The notes beneath the pieces were generated by a model. The model had not been told where the DNA came from and made no database searches. It was given only the letters and a program-made list of their open reading frames with translations. Shown one piece after another: positions 51,175 through 57,640 of a stretch of 57,640 nt of DNA (positions within the stretch are counted from its first letter, which is position 1; every line of letters begins with the position of its first letter). The stretch is taken from positions 1 to 57,640 of the forward strand of contig SHZY01000013.1 in assembly GCA_009692065.1 (NCBI GenBank), written 5' to 3'. The translations under genes were made by a program, and so were the position numbers. This stretch comes from Gemmataceae bacterium. GTDB lineage: Bacteria > Planctomycetota > Planctomycetia > Gemmatales > Gemmataceae.

Positions 51175-52059
51175 ATGCACGGACGCATTCTTCGATCCGC
51201 CGTTCTAATTCTGCCCCTCCTCGCCGGCTGCGCTGGCCAACCTTCGCACGCCGACGAACCGGAGGAGCAAGAGATCGCCCTGGCCCAATCATTCGGTCCC
51301 CACGCGACTGGCACGATCCATGGCCACGTCATCTGGGACGGCCCCGTTCCCGTCGCCGAGGAGACGCTCGTCCGCGCGATCGCATTCAATCCCACCCTGC
51401 ACCGCAACCCCGCGCGCTTCCGCACGCCGCATGTTCCAAGGGTGCATGCGCGGAATCGCGGCGTCGAGAACGCCGTCGTTTACTTGCGCGGCATCGATCC
51501 GGCGCGATCCAGACCGTGGCATCACGCCGGCGCGCGTGTCGAATTTCGCGACCGTGAACTCGTGATCCAGCAAGGCGACCGGGTCGGCAACATCGGCTTC
51601 GTACGGCAAGGCAGCGCCATCGAGATCGTCAATCGTGACGTCGAGTATCACAACCTGCATGGCCGGGGCGCCGCATTCTTCGCGCAGCCTCTGCTCAAAC
51701 ACCATCATGTCCACGAGCGCAAGCTGGCGGACGCCGGCGTTGTCGATCTGACCTGCGGCGCGGGCTACTACTGGATGCATGCGCATCTATTTGTTGCCGA
51801 GCATCCCTATTTCGTGCAGACCGACGCGGCTGGCCGATTCACGCTGGAAGGCGTGCCAGCAGGAACCTACGAACTGGTGTGCTGGCTGCCGAGCTGGCAC
51901 GTAGTGCGAAAACAGTTTGACCCGGAAACCGGCATCGTCGCGCGGCTGACATGGGTCGCGGCGCGGGAGCAGGTTCAGATGGTTGTCGTTCGCACAGGCA
52001 CGCAGAGTGAAACCACGTATACCTGGACGCGCTCGGCGTTTGAGGGCGAGGGCAAATGA
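51175..52059 (+). CDS. cupredoxin-like / carboxypeptidase-regulatory-like lipoprotein
   Basis: A 294-aa lipoprotein (MHGRILRSAVLILPLLAGC, lipobox LAGC). A first beta domain (GTIHGHVIWDGPVPVAEETL) is of the carboxypeptidase regulatory type. The middle is His-rich (EYHNLHGRG, KHHHVHERK, TCGAGYYWMHAHLF) with the Cys-His-Met spacing of a possible type-1 copper site. A C-terminal FTLEGVPAGTYELVCWLP repeats the regulatory-like fold. ATG 51175 is chosen for a compact signal; ATG 51157 and TTG 51139 are in-frame alternatives. Copper binding is an inference. Confidence 0.75.
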   Translation: MHGRILRSAVLILPLLAGCAGQPSHADEPEEQEIALAQSFGPHATGTIHGHVIWDGPVPVAEETLVRAIAFNPTLHRNPARFRTPHVPRVHARNRGVENAVVYLRGIDPARSRPWHHAGARVEFRDRELVIQQGDRVGNIGFVRQGSAIEIVNRDVEYHNLHGRGAAFFAQPLLKHHHVHERKLADAGVVDLTCGAGYYWMHAHLFVAEHPYFVQTDAAGRFTLEGVPAGTYELVCWLPSWHVVRKQFDPETGIVARLTWVAAREQVQMVVVRTGTQSETTYTWTRSAFEGEGK

Positions 52060-52065
52060 AAGCGT

Positions 52066-53079
52066 CTAAACGCGTGGCCCCGCCAGCTTACTCAGCGCGG
52101 AAAGGTGATCGCGGCTGCCCATCGCGACCAGGATGTCTCCGGCGTCGAGCACTGTCTCGGAGGCCGGGTTGAACTGCATGTGCCCAGCCTTCTTCTTGAT
52201 TGCCACGATGACAACTTGGTGCTCGGCGCGCAGCCGGCTGTCCTTCAAGTTAACGCCGACCAGCGGGCTGCCCTGGTCGATCGTGGCCTCCTCCATTTGT
52301 AGCGCAATGTTTTCCGGCCCCATCGTCAACTCGATGAAATCGACCACGGTCGGCTTGACCACGGCATGGGCGACGCGCGTGCCGCCGATCACGTAAGGCG
52401 ACACCACGCGGTTCGCGCCTGCGCGGATCAGCTTCTGCTCGGATTCGGCGACTTCGACGCGTGCGACGATCGTCAGCTTGGAATTGAGCAGCCTCGCGCT
52501 CATCGTCGTGAACAGATTCTCCGCGTCCGAGCTCATCACGGTGACGAGGCTATGGGCCCGGTCGATGCCGGCGCGCTTGAGCATATCGTCGGAGGTCGCG
52601 TCGCCGACCAGCGGAATGCCGCCCGGGAGCTGAAAGTCCTGTAGGTCCTCCGCGTTCATGTCGATCACCACAAAAGGCTTGTTGAGGCGTGAAAACTCCT
52701 GGCAAACCAGCCTCCCGATGCGGCCATAGCCGCACACGATGATGTGGTCATGAAGCTTGGCCAACTCGCGTTCCATTTTTTGTTTTCCCAGGATGCCCGC
52801 AATCTCGCCACTGACGATGCTGCGAATGATTTCCGATGCCGAATAGGCGAAGCCGAACACGCCGCCGAGGATCAAAAAAATCGTGAACACGCGGCCCATG
52901 GTCGTGAGTTCATGCGGCACTTCGCCGTAGCCGATGGTGGACAGCGTAATGACGGTCAAGTAGAGGGCGTCGAAAAGGGTATACTTCTCCTCGATCAGAT
53001 GATAGCCGAGGGTACCGATGCCGACGAGGCTCGCCGGCACGAACATCAGGACCCAGAGGCGTCGCGGCAAGCGGATCAT
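52066..53079 (-). CDS. potassium channel with TrkA/RCK domains
   Basis: A 337-aa two-TM potassium channel. TM1 is near residues 12-28, the pore loop has the selectivity filter TIGYGE near 49-54, and TM2 is near 62-86. The cytosolic RCK-N domain has the nucleotide-binding motif CGYGRIGRLV and the acidic partner VIDMN. An RCK-C domain follows (SPLVGVNLKDSRLRAEHQVV). It resembles MthK-type ligand-gated channels. Its ATG overlaps the PIG-L gene's stop by 4 bp (ATGA), so the two are co-translated. Confidence 0.93.
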   Translation of the reverse strand: MIRLPRRLWVLMFVPASLVGIGTLGYHLIEEKYTLFDALYLTVITLSTIGYGEVPHELTTMGRVFTIFLILGGVFGFAYSASEIIRSIVSGEIAGILGKQKMERELAKLHDHIIVCGYGRIGRLVCQEFSRLNKPFVVIDMNAEDLQDFQLPGGIPLVGDATSDDMLKRAGIDRAHSLVTVMSSDAENLFTTMSARLLNSKLTIVARVEVAESEQKLIRAGANRVVSPYVIGGTRVAHAVVKPTVVDFIELTMGPENIALQMEEATIDQGSPLVGVNLKDSRLRAEHQVVIVAIKKKAGHMQFNPASETVLDAGDILVAMGSRDHLSALSKLAGPRV

Positions 53080-53903
53080 GCGGTTTTCCCGGACGCGCAG
53101 GCGAACAGACGCTGCGCCGCGGCATCATCGAGCGGCGCGCCATACTCACATGCCTCGAATGCCTCGGCGTACTCCACAGCCTGAGCTTGCGCCAGCGAAT
53201 AACACCGCGCAAGCGTGCCGCGAAAGCGATCCGCTTGCTTGCGAAGCCTTGTCCTCGTGTGCTCGCTCAGCCAGGCACGCCGCTCGGCATCGGTCTTCGG
53301 CACTTGATCGAGCGTCCCCGTATTGTAGGCGAGCCATTCATAGAACTGCGACTGGTGGCAATGCAGCATAGCGACGATCTTGTCCAGTACCGGCCCGACA
53401 TCGACGGCGACCGTCGGCGTAAACGGATACGGCTTCTGGAACTCGTCCGGTAAGTACGCGATCACCGGGTTCTTCATCAGGTGCTTCGTTCCCGGCACGA
53501 CCGCGGGCACCGTGATCATGTAGGCGGCGTCCTGCACCAGCTGGCTGGTATAACGATGATCGGGATGATAGTCGTTCGGGCGATGCGTGAGTATCAGGTC
53601 GGGCTCGAAGGATCGGATCAGGTGGATGACCTTCCAGCGATTTTCGAGCGTCGGCTGCAACTCGCCGTCGTGGATGTCGAAAAGGTGATACTCGGCGCCG
53701 ATGACCGCGCCCGCAGCCGTCGCCTCGCCGAGACGCCGTTTCGCCAGGGCGGGGCCGGGCATTTCGTGATGGCCAGCGTCGCCGTTCGTCAGGCTGACCA
53801 TGCGGACGGCATGTCCCGCCTCGCGGTAGAGCGCCGCGGTGCCGCCGGCTGCGTAGTCGGCGTCATCAGGGTGGGCGCCGATGATTAATAGACGCAAGGG
53901 CAT
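53076..53903 (-). CDS. PIG-L family zinc-dependent deacetylase
   Basis: A 275-aa PIG-L/LmbE-type deacetylase that removes N-acetyl groups from sugars such as GlcNAc conjugates. The zinc ligands are in IGAHPDDADY (AHPDD near residue 10) and in HRPNDYHPDHRYTS (HPDH near 115), both intact. ATG 53903 has GAGGGA upstream, right at the edge of a family 2 palindrome. It is paired with the potassium channel; a functional link between the two is not obvious. Confidence 0.9.
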   Translation of the reverse strand: MPLRLLIIGAHPDDADYAAGGTAALYREAGHAVRMVSLTNGDAGHHEMPGPALAKRRLGEATAAGAVIGAEYHLFDIHDGELQPTLENRWKVIHLIRSFEPDLILTHRPNDYHPDHRYTSQLVQDAAYMITVPAVVPGTKHLMKNPVIAYLPDEFQKPYPFTPTVAVDVGPVLDKIVAMLHCHQSQFYEWLAYNTGTLDQVPKTDAERRAWLSEHTRTRLRKQADRFRGTLARCYSLAQAQAVEYAEAFEACEYGAPLDDAAAQRLFACASGKTA

Positions 53904-53912
53904 GATTCCCTC

Positions 53913-53965
53913 ATATAGCCCGCCGTTTACAGCGGGGAGAACCCGCCGTAAACGGCGGGCTATAT
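53913..53965. repeat. palindrome family 2 overlapping the purC stop
   Basis: ATATAGCCCGCCGTTTACAG..CCGCCGTAAACGGCGGGCTATAT. The right arm contains the TAG stop (53960-53962) of purC and the left arm lies 10 bp before the PIG-L start codon. Confidence 0.9.
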
Positions 53966-54844
53966 GAACTTCTTGCCGGTCAACTTCTCGAACGCCTCCA
54001 CATACTTCGCACGCGTTTTCTCGACCACATCGCCAGGCAACGCCGGCGGCGAGCTGTTCTTGTCCCAGGTGGTCGTTTCCAGCCAGTCACGCACGAACTG
54101 CTTGTCGAACGACGGCGGGTTCTTGCCCGGTTGATACGAATCCTTGGGCCAAAATCGCGAGCTGTCGGGCGTCAAGACTTCGTCGATGAGGATGAGCGAC
54201 CCGTCCGGCAGCTGGCCCCACTCGAATTTCGTGTCCGCCAGGATGATGCCACGCGACTCGGCGTAGAGCGAGGCACGCTGATAGACGTCCAGACTTCGGT
54301 CCCGCAACTCGTTGGCCAACTTCGGCTCCGTCGCTGCTGACATCTGCTCGAACGAGATGTTCTCGTCATGCCCTGTTTCAGCCTTGGTGGACGGCGTGAA
54401 GATTGCCTTCGGTAGCTGCTGGCATTCTTGCAATCCCGCAGGCAGCGGAATGCCGCACACAGTGCTTTGCTTGCGATACTCCTTCCAGCCCGACCCGGCG
54501 AGGTAGCCGCGCACCACGCACTCGAATGGAACGACCGCCGCCTTCTTCACCAGCATCGAGCGGCCTTGCAGCGTCTTGGCCTGAGCGGCGAACGGGGGCG
54601 CCATCGCGCCGACATCGGTGCCGAGCAGATGGTGCGGAACCTTGAGAAAATCGAACCAGAACAGACTGAGCTGGGTGAGGATGCGGCCCTTGTCGGGAAT
54701 CCCGGTGGGCAGCACCCAATCAAAGGCGCTGATGCGATCGGTGGCGACAATGACGAGTCGATCGCCGAGATCGTAAACATCGCGCACTTTGCCGCGCCGG
54801 CACGGGAAGCCGGGGATTTCGCTTTGCAGTAGCGGTGTGGTCAT
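53960..54844 (-). CDS. purC: phosphoribosylaminoimidazole-succinocarboxamide synthase
   Basis: A 294-aa SAICAR synthase, joining aspartate to CAIR in purine synthesis with ATP. Motifs are [55 protein letters not shown] and [10 protein letters not shown]. It is the ~300-aa (yeast-like) form. GGAGG lies 8 bp before ATG 54844. The TAG stop is contributed by a family 2 palindrome, so the natural end may have been slightly altered. Confidence 0.96.
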   Translation of the reverse strand: MTTPLLQSEIPGFPCRRGKVRDVYDLGDRLVIVATDRISAFDWVLPTGIPDKGRILTQLSLFWFDFLKVPHHLLGTDVGAMAPPFAAQAKTLQGRSMLVKKAAVVPFECVVRGYLAGSGWKEYRKQSTVCGIPLPAGLQECQQLPKAIFTPSTKAETGHDENISFEQMSAATEPKLANELRDRSLDVYQRASLYAESRGIILADTKFEWGQLPDGSLILIDEVLTPDSSRFWPKDSYQPGKNPPSFDKQFVRDWLETTTWDKNSSPPALPGDVVEKTRAKYVEAFEKLTGKKFI

Positions 54845-54934
54845 GCGGGGCCTCCGGAAATTTCACTCATTGTATGAGGGGGCGAGTGAGTGGTGCGACA
54901 AAACCGCTCCGAGTCGATTCGAAAGGTCCGTCCG

Positions 54935-55016
54935 CGGGAGGGCGAGGCTCCCGCCGAGCCGCTAGCACGCAAAACTTTCCGCGGCTTCCCGGCTCGGCAG
55001 GAGCCTCGCCCTCCCG
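54935..55016. repeat. palindrome family 5, intergenic copy
   Basis: CGGGAGGGCGAGGCTCCCGC left, CAGGAGCCTCGCCCTCCCG right. It lies between divergent purC and the FadJ-like gene and is a close match to the copy translated inside polA. Confidence 0.9.
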
Positions 55017-55083
55017 AGTACCAGCATTTCCGCATAGACTGTTGCCACTCACCACCCACCACTCACCGACGTATATTGGCGGC

Positions 55084-57216
55084 ATGGCATTGTTCCAAGC
55101 GAAACATTTTTGGATCAAGCAGTTGGGCGACGGCGTCGCGGTACTGATGCTGGATAGGGAGGGGGGCCAGTTCAACTTCATCGACCCGCCCCTGCTTGAC
55201 GACCTCGACCGGGCGCTCGATGCGGTTGCCGCGGCGGACGGGATTCGGTTGCTTGTAATTCACTCGGCCAAGACGGCCAACTTTTGTCATGGGCCATCGG
55301 CGGCGCATTTGTCTAGCTGGACCAGGGCGGATTACGCGTCCTGGGCGGAGCGCGGGCAGCAGGTGTGCAGCAAGCTGGCCGAGTTGCCGATGCCGAGCGC
55401 ATGCGTGATCGCGGGGACCTGCTTCGATGCGGGGCTTGAACTGGCGCTGGCGTGCGACTATCGCGTGGTCGTCAATCTGCCATCGACTTCGCTGGGGTTT
55501 CCAAAACTCGTGTGGGGCATGATCCCGTGCTGGGGCGGCACGCAGCGGCTGCCTCGCCTCGTTGGCCTGGAGCAGAGCCTGCGGATGTTGCTGGCCGGCG
55601 AGCGGGTCGAGGCCCGCGAGGCCTGGGTGTGCAATCTCGCTGACCATCTGGCCGAGGATGTGGAGGAGGAGCCGCCGGCGTTCCTGGAGAATCCGGTTAA
55701 GCGCGACTGGTCGGTGTTACCGTCGAGTAGCTGGCGGCAGCGCTGGCTTGAGTCGAACCGCCTGGGCCGCTGGTTTCTCTTTCGCGGCGCCGAACGCATC
55801 TTGCGCACGCGCATCCCCGAGGAACAGCCGGCTCCCGTGGAAATGTTGCGAGCCATCCGGCACGCGTTCCACCTGCCGACGGTAGCCGCGGGACTGGAGT
55901 TCGAGCGCCAGGCGGTGGCGCGCGTGGTCGAGCACCCGGCCGTCCATCATCTATTGCGCCTGCTGGAGCACCGCGACATGCTCCGGCTGCCGTCGCTCAA
56001 TTCATCCAACAAGGATCGCATCGTCCAGGTCGGTGTCGTCGGTGGCGGTACCGCAGCTCTCTCCTTGCTTCTGCACAGTGTTGTTCAAGGCTACGAAGTC
56101 GTGCTCCACGCGGAAGACGAAGAAGCTCTGGGCACTGCCCTGACGCAGATCGTGCAGCTTCTGCAAATCGAGGTACAGCGCGGCGCGATGACGACGAGCC
56201 AATTCCAGAAGACTCTCAGCTCCATTCGTGGAACTTATACCTGGACGCACTTCGACAAATTGCACATGGTGCTCGATACGACCAGCGGGACGCTCGAAGA
56301 CAGGCGAAAATTCTATCAAGGGATGGAAGCCAAGATCCCAGCGTCTGCGCTCGTGGTCCCAATCTCGCCGTTGCATCCTATCGAGGATCTGCGCCGAGGC
56401 CTACAGCATCCGGAGCGAGTCATCGGGCTGCACTTGATCGAGCCCTGGAACCGCGGTACCGTGGCGGAGATCGTCGCCCCCGCCGGCGCCGCTCAACCCA
56501 GCGCGCAGCGCGTGCGCGAGTGGGCCGTCGGCCTCGGCAAGTGCTGCTTACAGACGCCGGACCGTGTCGGCGGAATCGTCATGCGCGTCTGGCTCCCTGC
56601 CCTCAACGAGGCGGCGCTGCTCGTGAAGGAAGGCGTGCGCATCGACCGGATCGATCAGGCCATGCGCCGCTTCGGCATGACCTATGGCCCGCTCGAATGG
56701 ATGGACCGGCTCGGTATCGATCACATTGCGGCCCTGGTCGCGGCGATGCAGCCGATCTTTGCGGGCCGGATCACGTTCCAGACCGGCTTCGCGCTCATGG
56801 CCGAGAAGGGCTGGCTCGGCAAGCGGACCGGGCTCGGTTTCTACTGTCCTGGATGGAAGGAGCCGAAGCCTCATCAGGAATCGGCAATGCTCTGGAAAAC
56901 GCAAAGCCAGGGCGAAGCGACCCGGCCCGTACCAACGCTTTCCGAGGCAGATGCGCACGCTTGGATCCAGAATCGGCTCGTGACGCTGATGGTACTCGAA
57001 GCGGTGCGCTGCCTCGACGAAGGGCTGCTGAAAGATGCCGACGACCTCGATTGCGCCCTCTGCCTAACCGGCTGGGCAACACACCGCGGCGGCCCGATCG
57101 GCTACGCTCGACAAATTGACGCAGAGGTGATCGTGCGGCGCTGCACCGAGTTGAGTCAGCAGTATGGGATGCGGTTTGCGCCGTTTGCCGCGTTGAACCA
57201 GTTCTTGGCGAAATGA
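55084..57216 (+). CDS. FadJ-like enoyl-CoA hydratase / 3-hydroxyacyl-CoA dehydrogenase fusion with altered active sites
   Basis: A 710-aa protein with the two-enzyme layout of fatty acid beta-oxidation complexes: an N-terminal crotonase domain and a C-terminal 3-hydroxyacyl-CoA dehydrogenase. The first catalytic Glu (AGLELALACDYR) is kept. The second, normally in GLPE, is Lys in LGFPKLVWGMIP. The NAD-binding motif GxGxxG reads GGGTAA. The catalytic His (GLHLIEPW) and Glu (AEIVAP) remain, but the VNR asparagine reads VMR (GGIVMRVWLPALNEA). So one or both activities may be lost. ATG 55084 lies past the palindrome region. Confidence 0.88.
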   Translation: MALFQAKHFWIKQLGDGVAVLMLDREGGQFNFIDPPLLDDLDRALDAVAAADGIRLLVIHSAKTANFCHGPSAAHLSSWTRADYASWAERGQQVCSKLAELPMPSACVIAGTCFDAGLELALACDYRVVVNLPSTSLGFPKLVWGMIPCWGGTQRLPRLVGLEQSLRMLLAGERVEAREAWVCNLADHLAEDVEEEPPAFLENPVKRDWSVLPSSSWRQRWLESNRLGRWFLFRGAERILRTRIPEEQPAPVEMLRAIRHAFHLPTVAAGLEFERQAVARVVEHPAVHHLLRLLEHRDMLRLPSLNSSNKDRIVQVGVVGGGTAALSLLLHSVVQGYEVVLHAEDEEALGTALTQIVQLLQIEVQRGAMTTSQFQKTLSSIRGTYTWTHFDKLHMVLDTTSGTLEDRRKFYQGMEAKIPASALVVPISPLHPIEDLRRGLQHPERVIGLHLIEPWNRGTVAEIVAPAGAAQPSAQRVREWAVGLGKCCLQTPDRVGGIVMRVWLPALNEAALLVKEGVRIDRIDQAMRRFGMTYGPLEWMDRLGIDHIAALVAAMQPIFAGRITFQTGFALMAEKGWLGKRTGLGFYCPGWKEPKPHQESAMLWKTQSQGEATRPVPTLSEADAHAWIQNRLVTLMVLEAVRCLDEGLLKDADDLDCALCLTGWATHRGGPIGYARQIDAEVIVRRCTELSQQYGMRFAPFAALNQFLAK

Positions 57217-57230
57217 TGCTGTCGCGATTC

Positions 57231-57394
57231 CCAATTCTGGGTGCACGACACGGTTTGAAAGAATAGTCCCACGGATTGCACGGATAACACGGATGGAGAA
57301 AAATGCCAGCATGGTATTTCCCATCCGTGTTATCCGTGCAATCCGTGGTTGTATTTGGTTTTTTGCAAACCGTGTCGTGCACCCCCCAATTCTG
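57231..57394. mobile_element. nested MITE-like element with CCAATTCTG direct repeats
   Basis: CCAATTCTG occurs at 57231-57239 and 57386-57394. Inside are 18-bp inverted ends GGTGCACGACACGGTTTG (57240-57257 and 57366-57383). Within them is a second inverted repeat starting CCACGGATTGCACGGATAAC (57269-57296 and 57321-57348). No coding capacity. It looks like a small insertion with target duplication that carries or received another palindrome. Confidence 0.65.
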
Positions 57395-57547
57395 CAAAAC
57401 TGCTGATGACGTGGCGGACGAGTTTTTTATAATGCTCGCTGGAGACCTTGAAACATGTCAGAAGGTCCTGTGTAGAGTTTGAGATCCCAATCTAGCCCTT
57501 GATCAAGCGAACTCGCCGCGCTTCGGCGAGGAAAGTATCTGAAAAAA

Positions 57548-57625
57548 CTCGAAATCCTTTGGCTTTCTGCGGCGTCTGATGAGGTAAGTACGCCATCATC
57601 ATCAACAACAGAAAGGGATTTCGAG
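57548..57625 (+). promoter_or_regulatory. hairpin that would mask the ribosome site of the terminal gene
   Basis: CTCGAAATCC-TTTGG-CTTTCTG pairs with CAGAAAGGGATTTCGAG. The right arm contains the AAAGGG ribosome site and reaches the GTG start. Such start-masking hairpins are known at left ends of some insertion sequences; that reading is an inference. Confidence 0.45.
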
Positions 57626-57640
57626 TGAACGCCAAGATAC
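57625..57640 (+). CDS. possible start of a truncated gene
   Basis: GTG 57625, 7 bp after GAAAGGG, opens MNAKI and runs off the window. Only five codons are visible, so the family is unknown. The upstream start-masking hairpin would fit a transposase gene, but this is a guess. Confidence 0.3.

Larger units (their letters stand above)
57217..57640. other. 424-bp terminal region with a nested repeat and a possible gene start
   Basis: Holds an inverted-repeat element between 9-bp direct repeats (57231-57394), a TATAAT box (57428-57433), a small hairpin (57512-57530), a larger hairpin (57548-57625) and a possible gene start at 57625. No complete gene. Confidence 0.7.

Overview
This window reads as a piece of a planctomycete chromosome, most likely from the Gemmataceae or a near relative. 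That placement is an inference. It rests on the high GC content, the abundance of secreted hydrolases, the zinc-ribbon squalene-cyclase-like proteins, several ECF sigma/anti-sigma pairs, a BatA/MoxR/DUF58 locus, and dispersed palindromes whose in-frame peptides (GEAPAEP / GSAGASPS type) I associate with planctomycete proteins. I see no rRNA or tRNA gene, no CRISPR array and no complete transposase.

Layout. (1) Positions 175-9048, plus strand: a large membrane von Willebrand A (VWA) protein, a MoxR AAA+ ATPase, a DUF58 protein, a BatA-type VWA membrane protein and a SAM methyltransferase. (2) 9090-9488, minus strand: a small secreted protein. (3) 9704-18439, plus strand: a housekeeping run of a 140-aa protein, polA, coaE, rho, ribH, nusB, a PHP phosphoesterase and ftsY. 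(4) 18501-31763: mostly envelope or secreted functions, namely an S9 peptidase, a TolC-like lipoprotein, an Mpo1-like membrane protein, an SRPBCC protein, secreted alpha/beta hydrolases, a Tat-exported TIM-barrel epimerase, a GlmU-like protein, a 46-aa membrane microprotein and a kelch-like protein. (5) 32476-38183: an ECF sigma factor, a zinc-finger anti-sigma factor and a very large DUF4349 protein with about nine tandem modules, currently broken into three reading frames. (6) 38391-44873, minus: a lipase-like hydrolase, an epimerase and two paralogous zinc-ribbon/squalene-cyclase-fold proteins. (7) 45174-48052, minus: an ECF sigma factor, anti-sigma factor and secreted protein in one operon. 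(8) 48118-57216: an orphan 84-aa protein, typA, sixA, a cupredoxin-like lipoprotein, a potassium channel, a PIG-L deacetylase, purC and a FadJ-like fusion protein.

The most unusual feature is the density of dispersed palindromic elements: at least fifteen families in 57.6 kb. One family (core GTTTAGCGC..GCGCTAAAC) has eight copies. Six genes end inside or exactly at the edge of a palindrome, so the element supplies the stop codon and sometimes the last residues. Two palindromes lie in frame inside polA, exactly at its two inter-domain linkers. One palindrome is split by another with a 3-bp TTA flanking repeat, and two more are bounded by 9- or 10-bp direct repeats. The other standout is the DUF4349 protein, where 103-aa modules recur with an exact 309-bp period and appear to be amplified copies of the DUF4349 core.
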